Below are positions 1 through 9,357 of a stretch of 64,000 bases of DNA, piece by piece. Under the pieces are notes generated by a model. That model worked only from the letters and a program-made list of their open reading frames with translations, had not been told where the DNA came from and did not search any database. Made by a program: the position numbers and the translations under genes. Position 1 is the first letter of the stretch. The number at the start of each line of letters is the position of its first letter. The stretch is from Sphingopyxis yananensis. GTDB taxonomy: Bacteria; Pseudomonadota; Alphaproteobacteria; Sphingomonadales; Sphingomonadaceae. The DNA is taken from the NCBI RefSeq assembly GCF_020687785.1, contig NZ_JAJEWI010000001.1, forward strand, positions 1 through 64,000, given 5' to 3'.

Positions 1-279
1 ACGGCGCAGATCCTGCACTTCGCCGCTTGTCGCAGCGCGGGCAGTGTCGCCGGCCAGACGGCGCTTGCCAGCTTCCATGAACTCTTTCGACCATGTGTAA
101 TATAGGCTCTGGGCGATACCTTCCTTGCGGCAGAGTTCGGCGATACTATCGTCACCGCGCAAGCCCTCCAGCACAATCCGGATTTTATCCTCGGCTGAAA
201 ACTGCCGACGCGTCGCTCGGCGTATGTCCTTCACCACCGCCTCGGCTGGCTTTTTGGCGACTGAGTGTTTTGCTCTCAT
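1..279 (-). CDS. IS3-family transposase OrfA, N-terminal 93 codons (partial)
   Basis: The reading frame starts at an ATG at 279 (MRAKHSVAKKPAEAV) and is open to the window edge. It shows the helix-turn-helix typical of IS3/IS911 OrfA proteins: RQFSAEDKIRIVLEGLRG, then SIAELCRKEGIAQSLYYTWS. OrfA supplies sequence-specific DNA binding for the OrfAB transposase. OrfB would lie to the left, outside the window. The frame shown is intact, so the element could be functional. Confidence 0.8.
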   Translation of the reverse strand, partial: MRAKHSVAKKPAEAVVKDIRRATRRQFSAEDKIRIVLEGLRGDDSIAELCRKEGIAQSLYYTWSKEFMEAGKRRLAGDTARAATSGEVQDLRR

Positions 280-364
280 CTGCGTTCCTTCGTCACTACG
301 ATGAGACCAAAACACTCCTTAATTCGCAACCTCAAATCTGTGCCATAGGCGCTGACGGGGGACA
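1..364 (-). mobile_element. IS3-family insertion sequence, one end only
   Basis: The element runs off the left edge. It carries the start of a transposase OrfA on the minus strand, and its outer end reads TGTCCCCCGTCAGCG inward from about position 364, typical of IS3-family inverted repeats beginning with TG. The other end and any target duplication lie outside the window, so group and length cannot be given. The end sits 7 bases upstream of the next gene's start codon, so that gene's native promoter must be displaced or lost. Confidence 0.75.
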
Positions 365-371
365 GGAATTT

Positions 372-1163
372 ATGGCAAAAGCTTCGGTAGCGAAGATCAG
401 CGGCATGTTATTGGCCGCCACCGCAATGGTCGGAAGCCCAGCCTTCGCCCAAAGCGGACGCGGCGGCGAGCAAAATCTAAATGGTACGATCAGCAATTCG
501 AGCCCATCAAATGACGGGCGTCGCTATCAGGTTCGTACGCTAACATTTGAAGCCGGAAAGCGCTATTCCATTGGCGTGACCAGCGATGATTTCGACACCA
601 AGCTACGCTTGTCGTTCGCGGATGACAATGATGAGACATTGGCCGAGGATGATGATGGCGGTGACGGTACCAACAGCTATTTGGAATTTATTCCTGCGCG
701 GACTGGCACCTATCGGGTTCGGGTGTCATCCTATAATGACAATATGGGCAGCTATGTCCTGAAAATTAAAAATCTGCCGCCTTTGCCAGCGTTGTTACGC
801 CCCAATCCCGTGAGCACCAGCACCGTTGTATTTAAGCATTTCACCGGTGAATTGTCATCATCTGATGCCGTCGTACGCAATCGCCGTGTGGATGATTATC
901 TGTTCCGCTTCGAAGCAGGAAAGCAAGCCTTCATCTATATGGACCGCGATGGTGAAGGTCTGGATCCGCATTTGTCGGTATTTGCCGAAAATGATCGGAA
1001 CGGAAATAATGAAATTGCCAGCGATGATGACGGCGGTGATGAAGTGAATGCATTTATTAGCTTCGTTCCAGAAAAAACAGGCAATTATATCGTGCGTGCA
1101 TCGAGCATTGGCGATGAAAGCGCATCAGGGCGATACACATTGCGTGTTGGTCAACAGCCTTAA
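372..1163 (+). CDS. Secreted protein with two pre-peptidase C-terminal (PPC)-like domains
   Basis: A 263-residue exported protein. The start at 372 is chosen because it begins a clear signal peptide (MAKASVAKISG... ending AFA-QS) and has GGAA just upstream; the frame is open further upstream, but only through IS sequence. After the signal come two similar beta-sandwich modules of about 100 residues, each with an acidic DDDGGD motif followed by a hydrophobic strand and a tyrosine-rich final strand (TYRVRVSSYND, NYIVRASSIGDE). This is the pattern of bacterial PPC domains, which usually sit at the end of secreted peptidases; here they stand alone with no catalytic domain, so an accessory or binding role is only inferred. 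The IS element ends 7 bases before the start codon, so expression may now depend on the IS. Confidence 0.7.
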   Translation: MAKASVAKISGMLLAATAMVGSPAFAQSGRGGEQNLNGTISNSSPSNDGRRYQVRTLTFEAGKRYSIGVTSDDFDTKLRLSFADDNDETLAEDDDGGDGTNSYLEFIPARTGTYRVRVSSYNDNMGSYVLKIKNLPPLPALLRPNPVSTSTVVFKHFTGELSSSDAVVRNRRVDDYLFRFEAGKQAFIYMDRDGEGLDPHLSVFAENDRNGNNEIASDDDGGDEVNAFISFVPEKTGNYIVRASSIGDESASGRYTLRVGQQP

Positions 1164-1177
1164 TCGTATATCATCAT

Positions 1178-1213
1178 AAAAAGGCCGTAGTTATCAGAAA
1201 CTATGGCCTTTTT
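1178..1213. terminator. Bidirectional intrinsic terminator
   Basis: AAAAAGGCC and GGCCTTTTT flank a stem (GTAGTT/AACTAT) around a short loop. A-tract and T-tract on opposite sides let it serve both the PPC gene and the converging GH3 gene. Confidence 0.8.
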
Positions 1214-1240
1214 ATGGGAATTTTTGCTGAAAAATTGCTG

Positions 1241-3319
1241 CTATAGCATGATGGTCGCGCTGGATACGTGGCCGGTTCCGCACAGACGCAGCTCATATTG
1301 CCCATGTTCAAATCGCCACCCGTGGGACAGCGGATCGCGATAGCGTAAATCCTCTAATTTGATTTGCAGTCTAGCTAGGCGCGTTTCTCCGGCGCATAAG
1401 CTCAACCGCGTGAAGGCCTTCAGCACATATGGCCACCGCTCAATTCCGCCGGGCGTGCTGATATAGGCGAAGAGGATTTCATCGCTGCGAATGGGGGCGT
1501 TATTGGTGATCTGGATCTCAACCTCTATTGCGTCATGGGTGCGGTGAAGTTTCAAACCGCCTTGACTGAAGGACGCATAGCTCAGGCCGTGGCCAAAGGC
1601 ATAGCGCGGGACGCTGTTATCGCGGGCGAATTTCCCATAGCCATGCCAATAATCATAGGTGACCTGCGTGGCGTCGCGGTCAAAATAGGGATAATGGGCG
1701 GCGTCACGGGCAACGGTGAAGGGTAGCCGTCCCGACGGACTGATTTCGCCGAATAACAGGTCGGCCAAGGCATGCCCACCTTCCATCCCGCTGTAAAAGC
1801 TTTGGAATATTGCGCCGACTTGGTCCCGCCACTCCTCGACCATCACGGCCGATCCCGCAACGATCGTGACGATAACCGGCTTTCCCGTTTTCGCCATGGC
1901 GTGGATGAGCGCAATCTGCTGTGGGGGCAGCGACAGCGATGTGCGGTCCCCGCCAATGGAGGGGCGTCCTTCGCCGTCTTGGCCCAAGGTCAGGTCGCCA
2001 GGGATGAACTCGCCCTCTTCGCGTGCGGTGTAACCCGCGACGATCAGCACAGCATCGGCGGCGTTGGCGGCGGCGGCGGCGGCTTCCAGATCATCTTCAT
2101 CGCCGCGCAAAATGGCCTCTTGGCCCAATTTTTCTTCCAGCGCTGCCAAGGGTGTGACCACATAGGGTGGGCGAACGCGGCTGGACCCGCGATCACCCGT
2201 ATTTTCCTGATCAGCCAATTTCCCAAGCACCGCAAGGCGGCCGATCTTTTTGGCGTCAAGGGGTAGTATCCCGTTATTTTCCAGCAGGGTGATGGATTTT
2301 TCTGCTGCCTCGCGGGCTAGGGCGATATGCTGAGGGTTGGCGACCAAATCTATGCCATATTCTGGGCGTGGGTCCGGCGCGCAGGCGAAATGATATTGGG
2401 TGCGTAAAATATTGCGGCACGCCCGATCAATCACAAAGGGCGCGATATGGCCAGCCTCAACAGCGGTCAACAGCTTGTCGCCCCAAATTTGCGGTTCGGG
2501 ATTTTCAATGTCCAGCCCCGCCGATACGGCATAGGGCTTGTACAAGCCCATCACCCAGTCGCTGTGCACGAAGCCCGAAAAACCCCATTCACCGCGCAAA
2601 ATGTCGGTCAACAGGCCATGGTGCTGGCCGCAATATTCGCCATTAAATTGGTTGTAAGCGCTCATTACCGTCGCAACGCCGGCGTCCAGACATATTTTGA
2701 AATGTGGCAAGTAAATTTCGTGCAACGAGCGCTCGTCGATGCTGACATTGACGCTGAAGCGTGTGTTTTCCATGGAATTGAGCGCGAAATGTTTGACCGT
2801 CGCCATGACATTCTGGCTTTGGATGCCCAGCCCCAAGGCGGTTCCCATCGCCCCCAAATGATGCGGGTCTTCGCCATAGGTTTCTTGGGCGCGCCCCCAA
2901 GCGGGATGGCGAAGCAAGTTGATGCAAATGGCCCCCGACAAGTCACAGCCTTGGGCCCGCATTTCCGTGCCCATCACAGCGCCAATGCGCATTTCCAAAT
3001 CTGTGTCAAAGGTTGCGCCGCGCGCCATTGTACAAGGAAAACAAGTGCTTTGACCGCGCGCGACCCCGCGTGGTCCGTCAGAAAAATAGATGGGCGGAAC
3101 CTTTAGTCGCTCAATGCCGCTGCCTGCCCGATAGGGGCGGGCACCCCATAAGCGTCCATCCTCGACAAATTCTTGGAAGAAGCCACGGCCCGATAACATG
3201 GCGATTTTTTCGCCAAGCGTGGCTTCGGCCAATATGGCGTCGACTATATTGTCTATCCATTCGGGCGATGCGCCGCGGCGCGGGGAATAATCATAATCAT
3301 AGGCGGAGGTTAGGGTCAT
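1241..3319 (-). CDS. Glycoside hydrolase family 3 beta-glucosidase-like enzyme
   Basis: A 692-residue GH3 enzyme, expected to release terminal beta-linked sugars. The (beta/alpha)8 domain carries DGPRG near residue 81, a KHFALN motif near 176 and the nucleophile motif VHSDW with Asp254. A second alpha/beta domain (about 380-570, with VLGKLADQENTGDRGSS) and a C-terminal fibronectin-III-like domain follow, the full order for this family. No signal peptide is seen, so it is probably cytoplasmic. The ATG at 3319 is preferred to the longer frame starting at 3439, which overlaps the transporter; ACAAGG lies upstream and the start is 13 bases after the symporter stop. Last gene of a five-gene minus-strand set, suggesting that the imported substrate is a glycoside. 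The exact sugar is not predictable. Confidence 0.88.
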   Translation of the reverse strand: MTLTSAYDYDYSPRRGASPEWIDNIVDAILAEATLGEKIAMLSGRGFFQEFVEDGRLWGARPYRAGSGIERLKVPPIYFSDGPRGVARGQSTCFPCTMARGATFDTDLEMRIGAVMGTEMRAQGCDLSGAICINLLRHPAWGRAQETYGEDPHHLGAMGTALGLGIQSQNVMATVKHFALNSMENTRFSVNVSIDERSLHEIYLPHFKICLDAGVATVMSAYNQFNGEYCGQHHGLLTDILRGEWGFSGFVHSDWVMGLYKPYAVSAGLDIENPEPQIWGDKLLTAVEAGHIAPFVIDRACRNILRTQYHFACAPDPRPEYGIDLVANPQHIALAREAAEKSITLLENNGILPLDAKKIGRLAVLGKLADQENTGDRGSSRVRPPYVVTPLAALEEKLGQEAILRGDEDDLEAAAAAANAADAVLIVAGYTAREEGEFIPGDLTLGQDGEGRPSIGGDRTSLSLPPQQIALIHAMAKTGKPVIVTIVAGSAVMVEEWRDQVGAIFQSFYSGMEGGHALADLLFGEISPSGRLPFTVARDAAHYPYFDRDATQVTYDYWHGYGKFARDNSVPRYAFGHGLSYASFSQGGLKLHRTHDAIEVEIQITNNAPIRSDEILFAYISTPGGIERWPYVLKAFTRLSLCAGETRLARLQIKLEDLRYRDPLSHGWRFEHGQYELRLCGTGHVSSATIML

Positions 3320-3332
3320 GGCGAAGGCCTTG

Positions 3333-4718
3333 TTACAATAGAGAAGCAGAGAGGGGCGAACGCGTACGGCGACGGGACAAAGCGCGGACAAGGCGGTTGT
3401 GGGTATGATTATCGAGCGGATAAAAGGCGATAATGGCACCCGCCATGATGGCCGCGACCGCGGGTGCTAGGCCGGTCATGGCTTGAATATAGCCAATGGT
3501 TTCGGGGGATTGGGTCCGATTGGGTTGATATCCCGCCAGATCGAGCAAAATGCCGATCATACCTGTGCCCAGCCCCAAGGCGACCTTTTGGGTAAAGGCC
3601 AAAAAGCCCACCAACGCCCCTTCGGCGCGCACGCCGCTTTGCCATTCCCCAATTTCGACGGTGTCCGGCAGCATCGACCAAAAGCTGAGGACAAAGGCGG
3701 CGTTGCCAACCCCATTTATCGCCAGCAACGCATAAAAAAATAGGCCTGCTTTGGGCGCGAAGGCGAAGATGAGGATATTGGCGGTGGAGCCCAGACATAC
3801 ACCGCACAGCCACACGGCACGCTTGCTGGTGCGCCGCGTCACCATGACCCATGGGATCATCGCCAGCGCCGCAGCGGTCAAGGATATGGTCAGACCGACG
3901 GTGATGCTATTTTCATTACCAGCATGATATTTCATATAGTAAAGCAAAGCCTTGCCGCCCATTGTGTATCCAATGGATCCGATCAGCGTTGCGGCCAGCA
4001 ACAGCAGAAATGGGCGATTGCGACGGACCGCGACCATCATGTCCCGTAAATTGGAGTGGTTGGTATCTGCCACGTTCGCCTGTTCGTGGGTGCGGGCAAA
4101 GCAGACAAGCAGCACCAGTGTCGCGATTAAGGCATAGATTTGGCTGACCCGCAGAAACCCGTCTTCGCCGCCGCCGAACTTCGTCACCATGGGCAGGGTG
4201 GCGGCCGCCAACAAAAGCCCCGTCAAAATGGCGAACATCATACGCGCACCCGCCAATCGCGATCGATCCATGCTGTCGGTGGTCATGCGGGCGGATAGCG
4301 CCACATAAGGAATATTCACCACCGTATAGACGGTTCGGAATAAGATATGGGCGACCAAGCAAAAGAGCGCGAGGGCCGGACCTTGAAGCCCCGTTGGCCA
4401 AAACATGGCGATGAAAGACAGGGCCAAAAAGGGTGCGCCATATAAAATATAGGGGCGATAGCTGCCAAAGCGGCTGTGCGTGCGGCTGGCGATAATCCCC
4501 ATGGCTGGGTCTGTAACACCTTCCCACACCAGCGCGGCCATGATGATCAGCCCCGCGACGGATGGCGAAATGCCCAGAACGTCCGTGTAAAAATACAGCA
4601 AAAACAACGAACAAAATGTGAAGTAGAGATTGAACGCCAAATCGCCCGAGCCATAAGCGATGACGCGGCCTAGGCCCAATTTTTCGGATGCGTCACTGCT
4701 TTGTTGCTCGCCCGCCAT
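3333..4718 (-). CDS. GPH-family (MelB-like) sugar:cation symporter, MFS superfamily
   Basis: A 461-residue inner-membrane transporter with about 12 hydrophobic segments. The N-terminal stretch (GSGDLAFNLYFTFCSLFLLY, then TDPAMGIIASRTHSRFGSYRPY) is the pattern of the glycoside-pentoside-hexuronide symporters, which import sugars with Na+ or H+. The start at 4718 has a purine-rich GGAGAGAG upstream. It lies between a TetR regulator and a GH3 glucosidase on the same strand, so it probably moves a glycoside or oligosaccharide into the cytoplasm for the GH3 enzyme. A steroid- or phenol-glycoside is an alternative substrate class that cannot be excluded. Confidence 0.85.
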   Translation of the reverse strand: MAGEQQSSDASEKLGLGRVIAYGSGDLAFNLYFTFCSLFLLYFYTDVLGISPSVAGLIIMAALVWEGVTDPAMGIIASRTHSRFGSYRPYILYGAPFLALSFIAMFWPTGLQGPALALFCLVAHILFRTVYTVVNIPYVALSARMTTDSMDRSRLAGARMMFAILTGLLLAAATLPMVTKFGGGEDGFLRVSQIYALIATLVLLVCFARTHEQANVADTNHSNLRDMMVAVRRNRPFLLLLAATLIGSIGYTMGGKALLYYMKYHAGNENSITVGLTISLTAAALAMIPWVMVTRRTSKRAVWLCGVCLGSTANILIFAFAPKAGLFFYALLAINGVGNAAFVLSFWSMLPDTVEIGEWQSGVRAEGALVGFLAFTQKVALGLGTGMIGILLDLAGYQPNRTQSPETIGYIQAMTGLAPAVAAIMAGAIIAFYPLDNHTHNRLVRALSRRRTRSPLSASLL

Positions 4719-4795
4719 CGCTCTCTCTCCGCTTTTATCATGCAGAGCCTAATCAATGACGGCGGCAATTTCTAGATTTTTATCCAGATGGAGAA

Positions 4796-5488
4796 TTATA
4801 TGTGCGCGGACATCAGGCCCGGCATGAACAGTGTAACGATAACATCCGAATATTGTTGGATAACTTCTTCGGATAATGCGTCTATGCCATGGCTGTGTTT
4901 CGCTTCGGCAGCGATGCTGAACAAGGTTTGAGCCGCCCCCGTCATGGCATAAAGCATCAGGACAGGATCAATATTGGGGGCTACGCCCTTGCCGATCAAA
5001 TCCTGCCAGCGTGGCAAAATGTCGTCATGGCTAGGGCGAATAAATTTACGGGACGCCCATTCCAGTCGTTCATTGTCACGGAAGCTTTCCTGAACCATCA
5101 GGCGGGCGTGCTCGGGATGATCGGCGCAATAACGCACATATCGACGTAACGCTTTTTCTGTTGCTTCTTCGGTGGATAGATTCTCTTCTTCAGGCGGAAC
5201 CTGAAGAATTTGGGTGGCGCGTTGAAACAATTGCCGGACCGCCTCTCGCCACAAATTATCCTTGGTACCGAAATGATATTTGATCAAACCATGTTGCACA
5301 CCAGCTGCCTCGGCAATGTCGCGTACGCCTACGGCGTCAAAGCCGGAACGGGAAAATTGTTGCAGAGCTTCGTCAAGGATGCGCTGTTTGGTTGCAAGAC
5401 CTCGGTCTTGGACGCGTTTTTTGGGTGCGGGCGTGGCCGGCAACTGGCTTCTCCGTTGATCGTCTGCGATATCGCGGTCGATTGTCAT
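4796..5488 (-). CDS. TetR/AcrR-family transcriptional regulator
   Basis: About 230 residues. The N-terminal helix-turn-helix reads TKQRILDEALQQFSRSGFDA, then VRDIAEAAGVQHGLIKYHFG, the canonical TetR DNA-binding domain ending in a YHF motif; the C-terminal part is a helical ligand-binding domain. The start is uncertain: the ATG at 5488 gives a short lead-in, while an ATG at 5542 is also possible; neither has a strong ribosome-binding site. It is embedded between the sulfatase and symporter genes, so it probably represses this uptake operon and responds to an intermediate. The basic segment just before the HTH (PAPKKRVQDRG) may aid DNA binding. Confidence 0.8.
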   Translation of the reverse strand: MTIDRDIADDQRRSQLPATPAPKKRVQDRGLATKQRILDEALQQFSRSGFDAVGVRDIAEAAGVQHGLIKYHFGTKDNLWREAVRQLFQRATQILQVPPEEENLSTEEATEKALRRYVRYCADHPEHARLMVQESFRDNERLEWASRKFIRPSHDDILPRWQDLIGKGVAPNIDPVLMLYAMTGAAQTLFSIAAEAKHSHGIDALSEEVIQQYSDVIVTLFMPGLMSAHI

Positions 5489-5576
5489 GCTTACGCGGCA
5501 AATATGGCCCTGTGCAACGCTGATGATGCGCTGAACGGCCATTTGCAATTGGGGTGATGTGCCGTCAGCGTGGTCG

Positions 5577-6974
5577 CTACGGCATTGGTTCTGCTTTGGG
5601 GGCGGGCTTGGGCGAAGCGATGGGTATTTTTTCGGGCGCGACATGCCTTGCCAAGGGCTCAAAATTTGCACGGGCCCGCTCAAAACGTGCGCGCATGTCC
5701 TTCACAATATCGGGGTGGCGCGCCGCGATATTGTAATTTTCCGACGGATCTGCTCGCACGTCAAACAGCAAATTGGCCCCCATTGCCGCCAAGGGAATAT
5801 CATATTCGCGGTAATAGCTGCGCGCGACAAATTTCCACTGATCGGTGCGCACTGCGGCGACTTTTTCATTGTCGAATAGCAAGAGTTCATCATGGGGGCT
5901 GGGGCCGCCGTGATGCAGTATCTGGCTGATATCTTTGCCATCTATGGCCACATTGGCGGGCAGGGGGCGGCCAGCCAAGGCCGCGAGGGTTGGCAGAAAA
6001 TCAATGTTCATCGTCAGGGCATTGCTGGTGCTGGCTGGGGCAATACGGCCTGGTGCCCATGCAACCAAGGGCACGCGATATCCGCCGTCCCAGCCTGCGC
6101 CGCCTTTTCGGTCGCGCAAGGGGCCGCTGGAGCCTTCAAACCATGGACCATTGTCGGACGTGATGAAAACATAGGTGTTTTCCGCCAGCCCCAATTGTTC
6201 CAACTGCTGGCGCAGCGTTCCGACGCGGGCGTCGATTTCCTCTACCACATCGCCATAATCGCCCGCCGCGCTATGGCCATGATGGTCGGGATGGGGGTGT
6301 AGCGGAATATGCGGCGCGGTCAGGGCGAGCATCAGGAAGAAAGGCTGATTTTGGCTGGCGGCGACAAATTCGCCGGCGCGGTCGAAGAAACGCTGGGTAA
6401 GGCGGACCATGTCCACATCTTCTTGCGTAAATTCGACGCCATCGCCCGCGCTATACAGCGATAAAGGCTTCATATCATGGCTGTATGGTAAGCCGAAAAA
6501 CAGGTCAAAGCCTTGGACGGTCGGCGGCCAATAGGGGGCGACATGGCCCAAATGCCATTTGCCGATCAAGGCAGAGCGGTAATCCTTGCCCAACATTTCG
6601 GCTATGGTCACTTCGCTGGGGGGAAGCCCATTTTCATCATTGGCCTGAATGACTTGCCAACCAAGTCCCGTGCGAATGGGATAGCGTCCGGTTAACAATC
6701 CCGCCCGCGACGGCGTGCAAATATTGGCCGAAGCATAAGCATCGCTCATCAGCAGGCCGTCTTGGGCCATGCGATCGATATTGGGGGTTTTGATAGCGCG
6801 GCTGCCCGTCACAGACATGTCGCCATAGCCCAAATCATCGGCCAAGATGATGATGAAATTGGGCGGCTTGACGGATGATGGCTGTTTCGGTTTCGCCAGT
6901 GCCATGGGCGCAAGCAGCGCTGCCCCCATGGCGGTAATAGAAGCCATTGCGCTTCGGCGGTCCCATTGGGTCAT
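5577..6974 (-). CDS. Exported arylsulfatase-type sulfatase
   Basis: A 465-residue type I sulfatase. The catalytic signature CTPSRAGLLTGR places the formylglycine-forming cysteine at residue 86; ADDLGYGD near 45-52 gives the metal-binding aspartates and ITSDNGP lies further on. The N-terminus MTQWDRRSAMASITAMG ends in an alanine-rich hydrophobic stretch, like a Tat/Sec signal, so periplasmic action is likely. The start codon overlaps the stop of the TonB receptor (TAATG), indicating translational coupling. Removal of sulfate from an imported sulfated glycan or sulfate ester is the likely role. It needs a formylglycine-generating enzyme, not seen in the window. Confidence 0.88.
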   Translation of the reverse strand: MTQWDRRSAMASITAMGAALLAPMALAKPKQPSSVKPPNFIIILADDLGYGDMSVTGSRAIKTPNIDRMAQDGLLMSDAYASANICTPSRAGLLTGRYPIRTGLGWQVIQANDENGLPPSEVTIAEMLGKDYRSALIGKWHLGHVAPYWPPTVQGFDLFFGLPYSHDMKPLSLYSAGDGVEFTQEDVDMVRLTQRFFDRAGEFVAASQNQPFFLMLALTAPHIPLHPHPDHHGHSAAGDYGDVVEEIDARVGTLRQQLEQLGLAENTYVFITSDNGPWFEGSSGPLRDRKGGAGWDGGYRVPLVAWAPGRIAPASTSNALTMNIDFLPTLAALAGRPLPANVAIDGKDISQILHHGGPSPHDELLLFDNEKVAAVRTDQWKFVARSYYREYDIPLAAMGANLLFDVRADPSENYNIAARHPDIVKDMRARFERARANFEPLARHVAPEKIPIASPKPAPKAEPMP

Positions 6975-9226
6975 TAGAAACGAAACTCCACGGTTGCGCC
7001 AATTTGGCGGTCGGCGTTCATCGGGAAAAACTGGGCTTGGCCACCGGTATCCAGCGGGGTGTCATAAATCATTTCAACAAAATGCTTGTTGGTCAAATTT
7101 TTGCCCCACAGCCATGCTTTCATCCGGTCATCTCGCAAGGACAGGCCGATTTGTGCATCCCACAGGCCATAGCGCCGTTGAATGGAATTGGGGTCCAAAT
7201 CCAGCGCCAAATAGGTGGAGCTGCGATAGGCATAGCTGATCTGGCCGAACAGGCCGTGGCCGGCTGGGCTGATCTGTGTTTCATAGCGCAGCGTGGCATT
7301 GCCCGTGAATTTGGGGGCCATAGCCAAGGCCTTGCCCGTCAAATCCTGACGTTTTTGTGCGCCAAAGACTTCACATCCTTGCGAAACGCTTTGCCCAAAG
7401 AAGCAAGGCGCGCCCACAAAGTCGGTATATTTGGCATCGGTATAGGCTGCGCCCCCGCTTAGCGTCAGGCCTGCGCCGAAATCGATGTTCACATCCGCTT
7501 CAACCCCGCGTGTGCGCAGCGACCCCGCATTGATGACGTCAAAGACAATGGTTCCGGTGTCGGACGTGCCAATCGCTTGGGCCTGAAAATTGTCGAAATC
7601 GGTATGGAAAAGCGCGATGTTCAAGCGAACGCGCCGGTCGAAAAGCTGGGTCTTTATGCCCAGTTCATAGGCTGTTGGAGTTTCCGGTTCGACGGTGCGA
7701 AGCGCCGCAACATCCAGCAAAGGATTGAATCCGCCACCCTTAAACCCGCGGGCGATGCTGCCATAAATTGTCACTTCATCGGACGGCATATAGCGCGCAC
7801 CCATGCGCCACGACCAAGCCTTGTCTGTTCGGGTCCGGCTTTGCAGCGGAATGGGGGCTGCCGCAGCGCCGGTATTGGGCAAAGTATAGCGGCGGAAGCT
7901 GGTTTCCAATTTCTCATGGGTATAGCGTAAGCCACCGAAAATATTGAATTTATCGCTTATATTCAACGTCATGTCGCCAAAGGCCGCGATATTTAGCGTA
8001 TCATTTTTAACATCAATTGCCCGAGACAAAACTGTCGTCAGCGGAACAAAGTCAAAGCTGCCCATTTGCGAATTTTGTAGGTCATAATCTTGATCGAACA
8101 GGAACAGGCCCGCTACCCATTCGACATTCTGCTTGGCAGGCGACGTCAGTCGCAATTCCTGCGTAAATTGACGCTGGGTGCTGGTCCCCGCATTGTGGTT
8201 CAGCACCGCTGTGGCGCGTTGGTCGCTATCGCTATTGTCGATGGTGTCCCATTGGCGCACTGCGGTGATCGACGTCAATGTTAGGCCGCCGGATGTCTCG
8301 ACGTCAATTTGTCCGGAAAATCCGTAATTTTCCTGTTTGATAAAGGTTTGGCCATCCAGCAAAACATCCCGGTTGTTGGGTCCGACGGTGATGCCAGCAT
8401 TTGTTAATTGGGTGCGAATATCGGCATTGTTCCCAAAGCTGCGGATGGTCCACATGCAACAGTCCGCGTCGCGTTTGTTATAATCGCCCGCCAGCAGCAC
8501 GCGGACATGGTCGGTGGGTTCCCACAATAGCTTGCCGCGAACACCCCATTCGTCGCGGTTGTTCAATTTGGACCCATTGTGCACATTGTTGATATAGCCG
8601 TCACGCGTCGTCCGATAGGCGGAGGCGCGGATGGCCAATGTGTCGGTCAGTCCGCCCGTGACCACGCCGCGCAGCACAAATTCGTTCCGCTCGCCATAGC
8701 TGGCCTGAACGCGCCCGCTCCAGTCATAGCTTGGGTCGTTGGTGACAATGTTAAGCACACCCGCCGAGGCATTTTTGCCAAACAAAGTGCCTTGGGGTCC
8801 GCGTAAAATTTCAACGCGGGCCACATCGAAAAAGTCTGTCAGGCCTGCGCCCTGTCGGCCCAGTGGGACGCCATCGACGACAATGCCGACGGACCCCTCG
8901 ACCGCCGAGGAGAAATTATTGGTGCCTATACCGCGAATGGAAATGCCTGCGCCGCGTGGATTGCTGCTGCCTTGAAAGGAGAAGTTGGGGGTGGAGGTCT
9001 GCAACTGCGATATTTCGGTGATGTTGCGGTCCGTCAACTGTTCCCCGCTAAGAACGGCGACGGACACCGGCACCTCTTGCAAAGACTGGGTGCGCTTTTG
9101 CGCGGTCACGATGATGTCATTGTGACTGCCGCTGCTGTGCGGTCCGTCGGCTTGATTTCCTGCCTCTTGTGCAGCGGCGATGCTGGGCATCATGACCGAG
9201 CATAGCAACATAGTAAGTGCGCGCAT
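6974..9226 (-). CDS. TonB-dependent outer-membrane receptor
   Basis: A 750-residue receptor. A signal peptide ends at AAA-QE, a TonB box-like DIIVTAQKR lies near residue 37, the plug domain contains VEILRGPQGTLFGKNAS, and a 22-strand-type barrel ends in the aromatic TVEFRF. Such receptors import large substrates across the outer membrane using TonB energy. It is first in a minus-strand run with sulfatase, TetR regulator, GPH symporter and GH3 enzyme, so it probably takes up the same substrate. The AT-rich stretch at about 9290-9350 upstream is a likely promoter region. Confidence 0.9.
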   Translation of the reverse strand: MRALTMLLCSVMMPSIAAAQEAGNQADGPHSSGSHNDIIVTAQKRTQSLQEVPVSVAVLSGEQLTDRNITEISQLQTSTPNFSFQGSSNPRGAGISIRGIGTNNFSSAVEGSVGIVVDGVPLGRQGAGLTDFFDVARVEILRGPQGTLFGKNASAGVLNIVTNDPSYDWSGRVQASYGERNEFVLRGVVTGGLTDTLAIRASAYRTTRDGYINNVHNGSKLNNRDEWGVRGKLLWEPTDHVRVLLAGDYNKRDADCCMWTIRSFGNNADIRTQLTNAGITVGPNNRDVLLDGQTFIKQENYGFSGQIDVETSGGLTLTSITAVRQWDTIDNSDSDQRATAVLNHNAGTSTQRQFTQELRLTSPAKQNVEWVAGLFLFDQDYDLQNSQMGSFDFVPLTTVLSRAIDVKNDTLNIAAFGDMTLNISDKFNIFGGLRYTHEKLETSFRRYTLPNTGAAAAPIPLQSRTRTDKAWSWRMGARYMPSDEVTIYGSIARGFKGGGFNPLLDVAALRTVEPETPTAYELGIKTQLFDRRVRLNIALFHTDFDNFQAQAIGTSDTGTIVFDVINAGSLRTRGVEADVNIDFGAGLTLSGGAAYTDAKYTDFVGAPCFFGQSVSQGCEVFGAQKRQDLTGKALAMAPKFTGNATLRYETQISPAGHGLFGQISYAYRSSTYLALDLDPNSIQRRYGLWDAQIGLSLRDDRMKAWLWGKNLTNKHFVEMIYDTPLDTGGQAQFFPMNADRQIGATVEFRF

Positions 9227-9357
9227 ATTTCACCCTCCCAATTTTTATCCACTTGGATAGCTATTTTTGTGCGCGGCTGTCAATTGGTGGAGGAAATTTT
9301 AAATATTATTAAAAATCAGTTATATATTTACATTTTGCGTAATTTGGATGAAGTTTT

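Noticed and set aside
93..371. Upstream extension of the PPC gene frame from ATG 93
   Set aside because: It is the antisense of the IS transposase OrfA. The signal peptide starts at 372.
2447..3106. 219-codon plus-strand frame inside the GH3 gene
   Set aside because: Shadow of a GC-biased gene; no start signal or domain.
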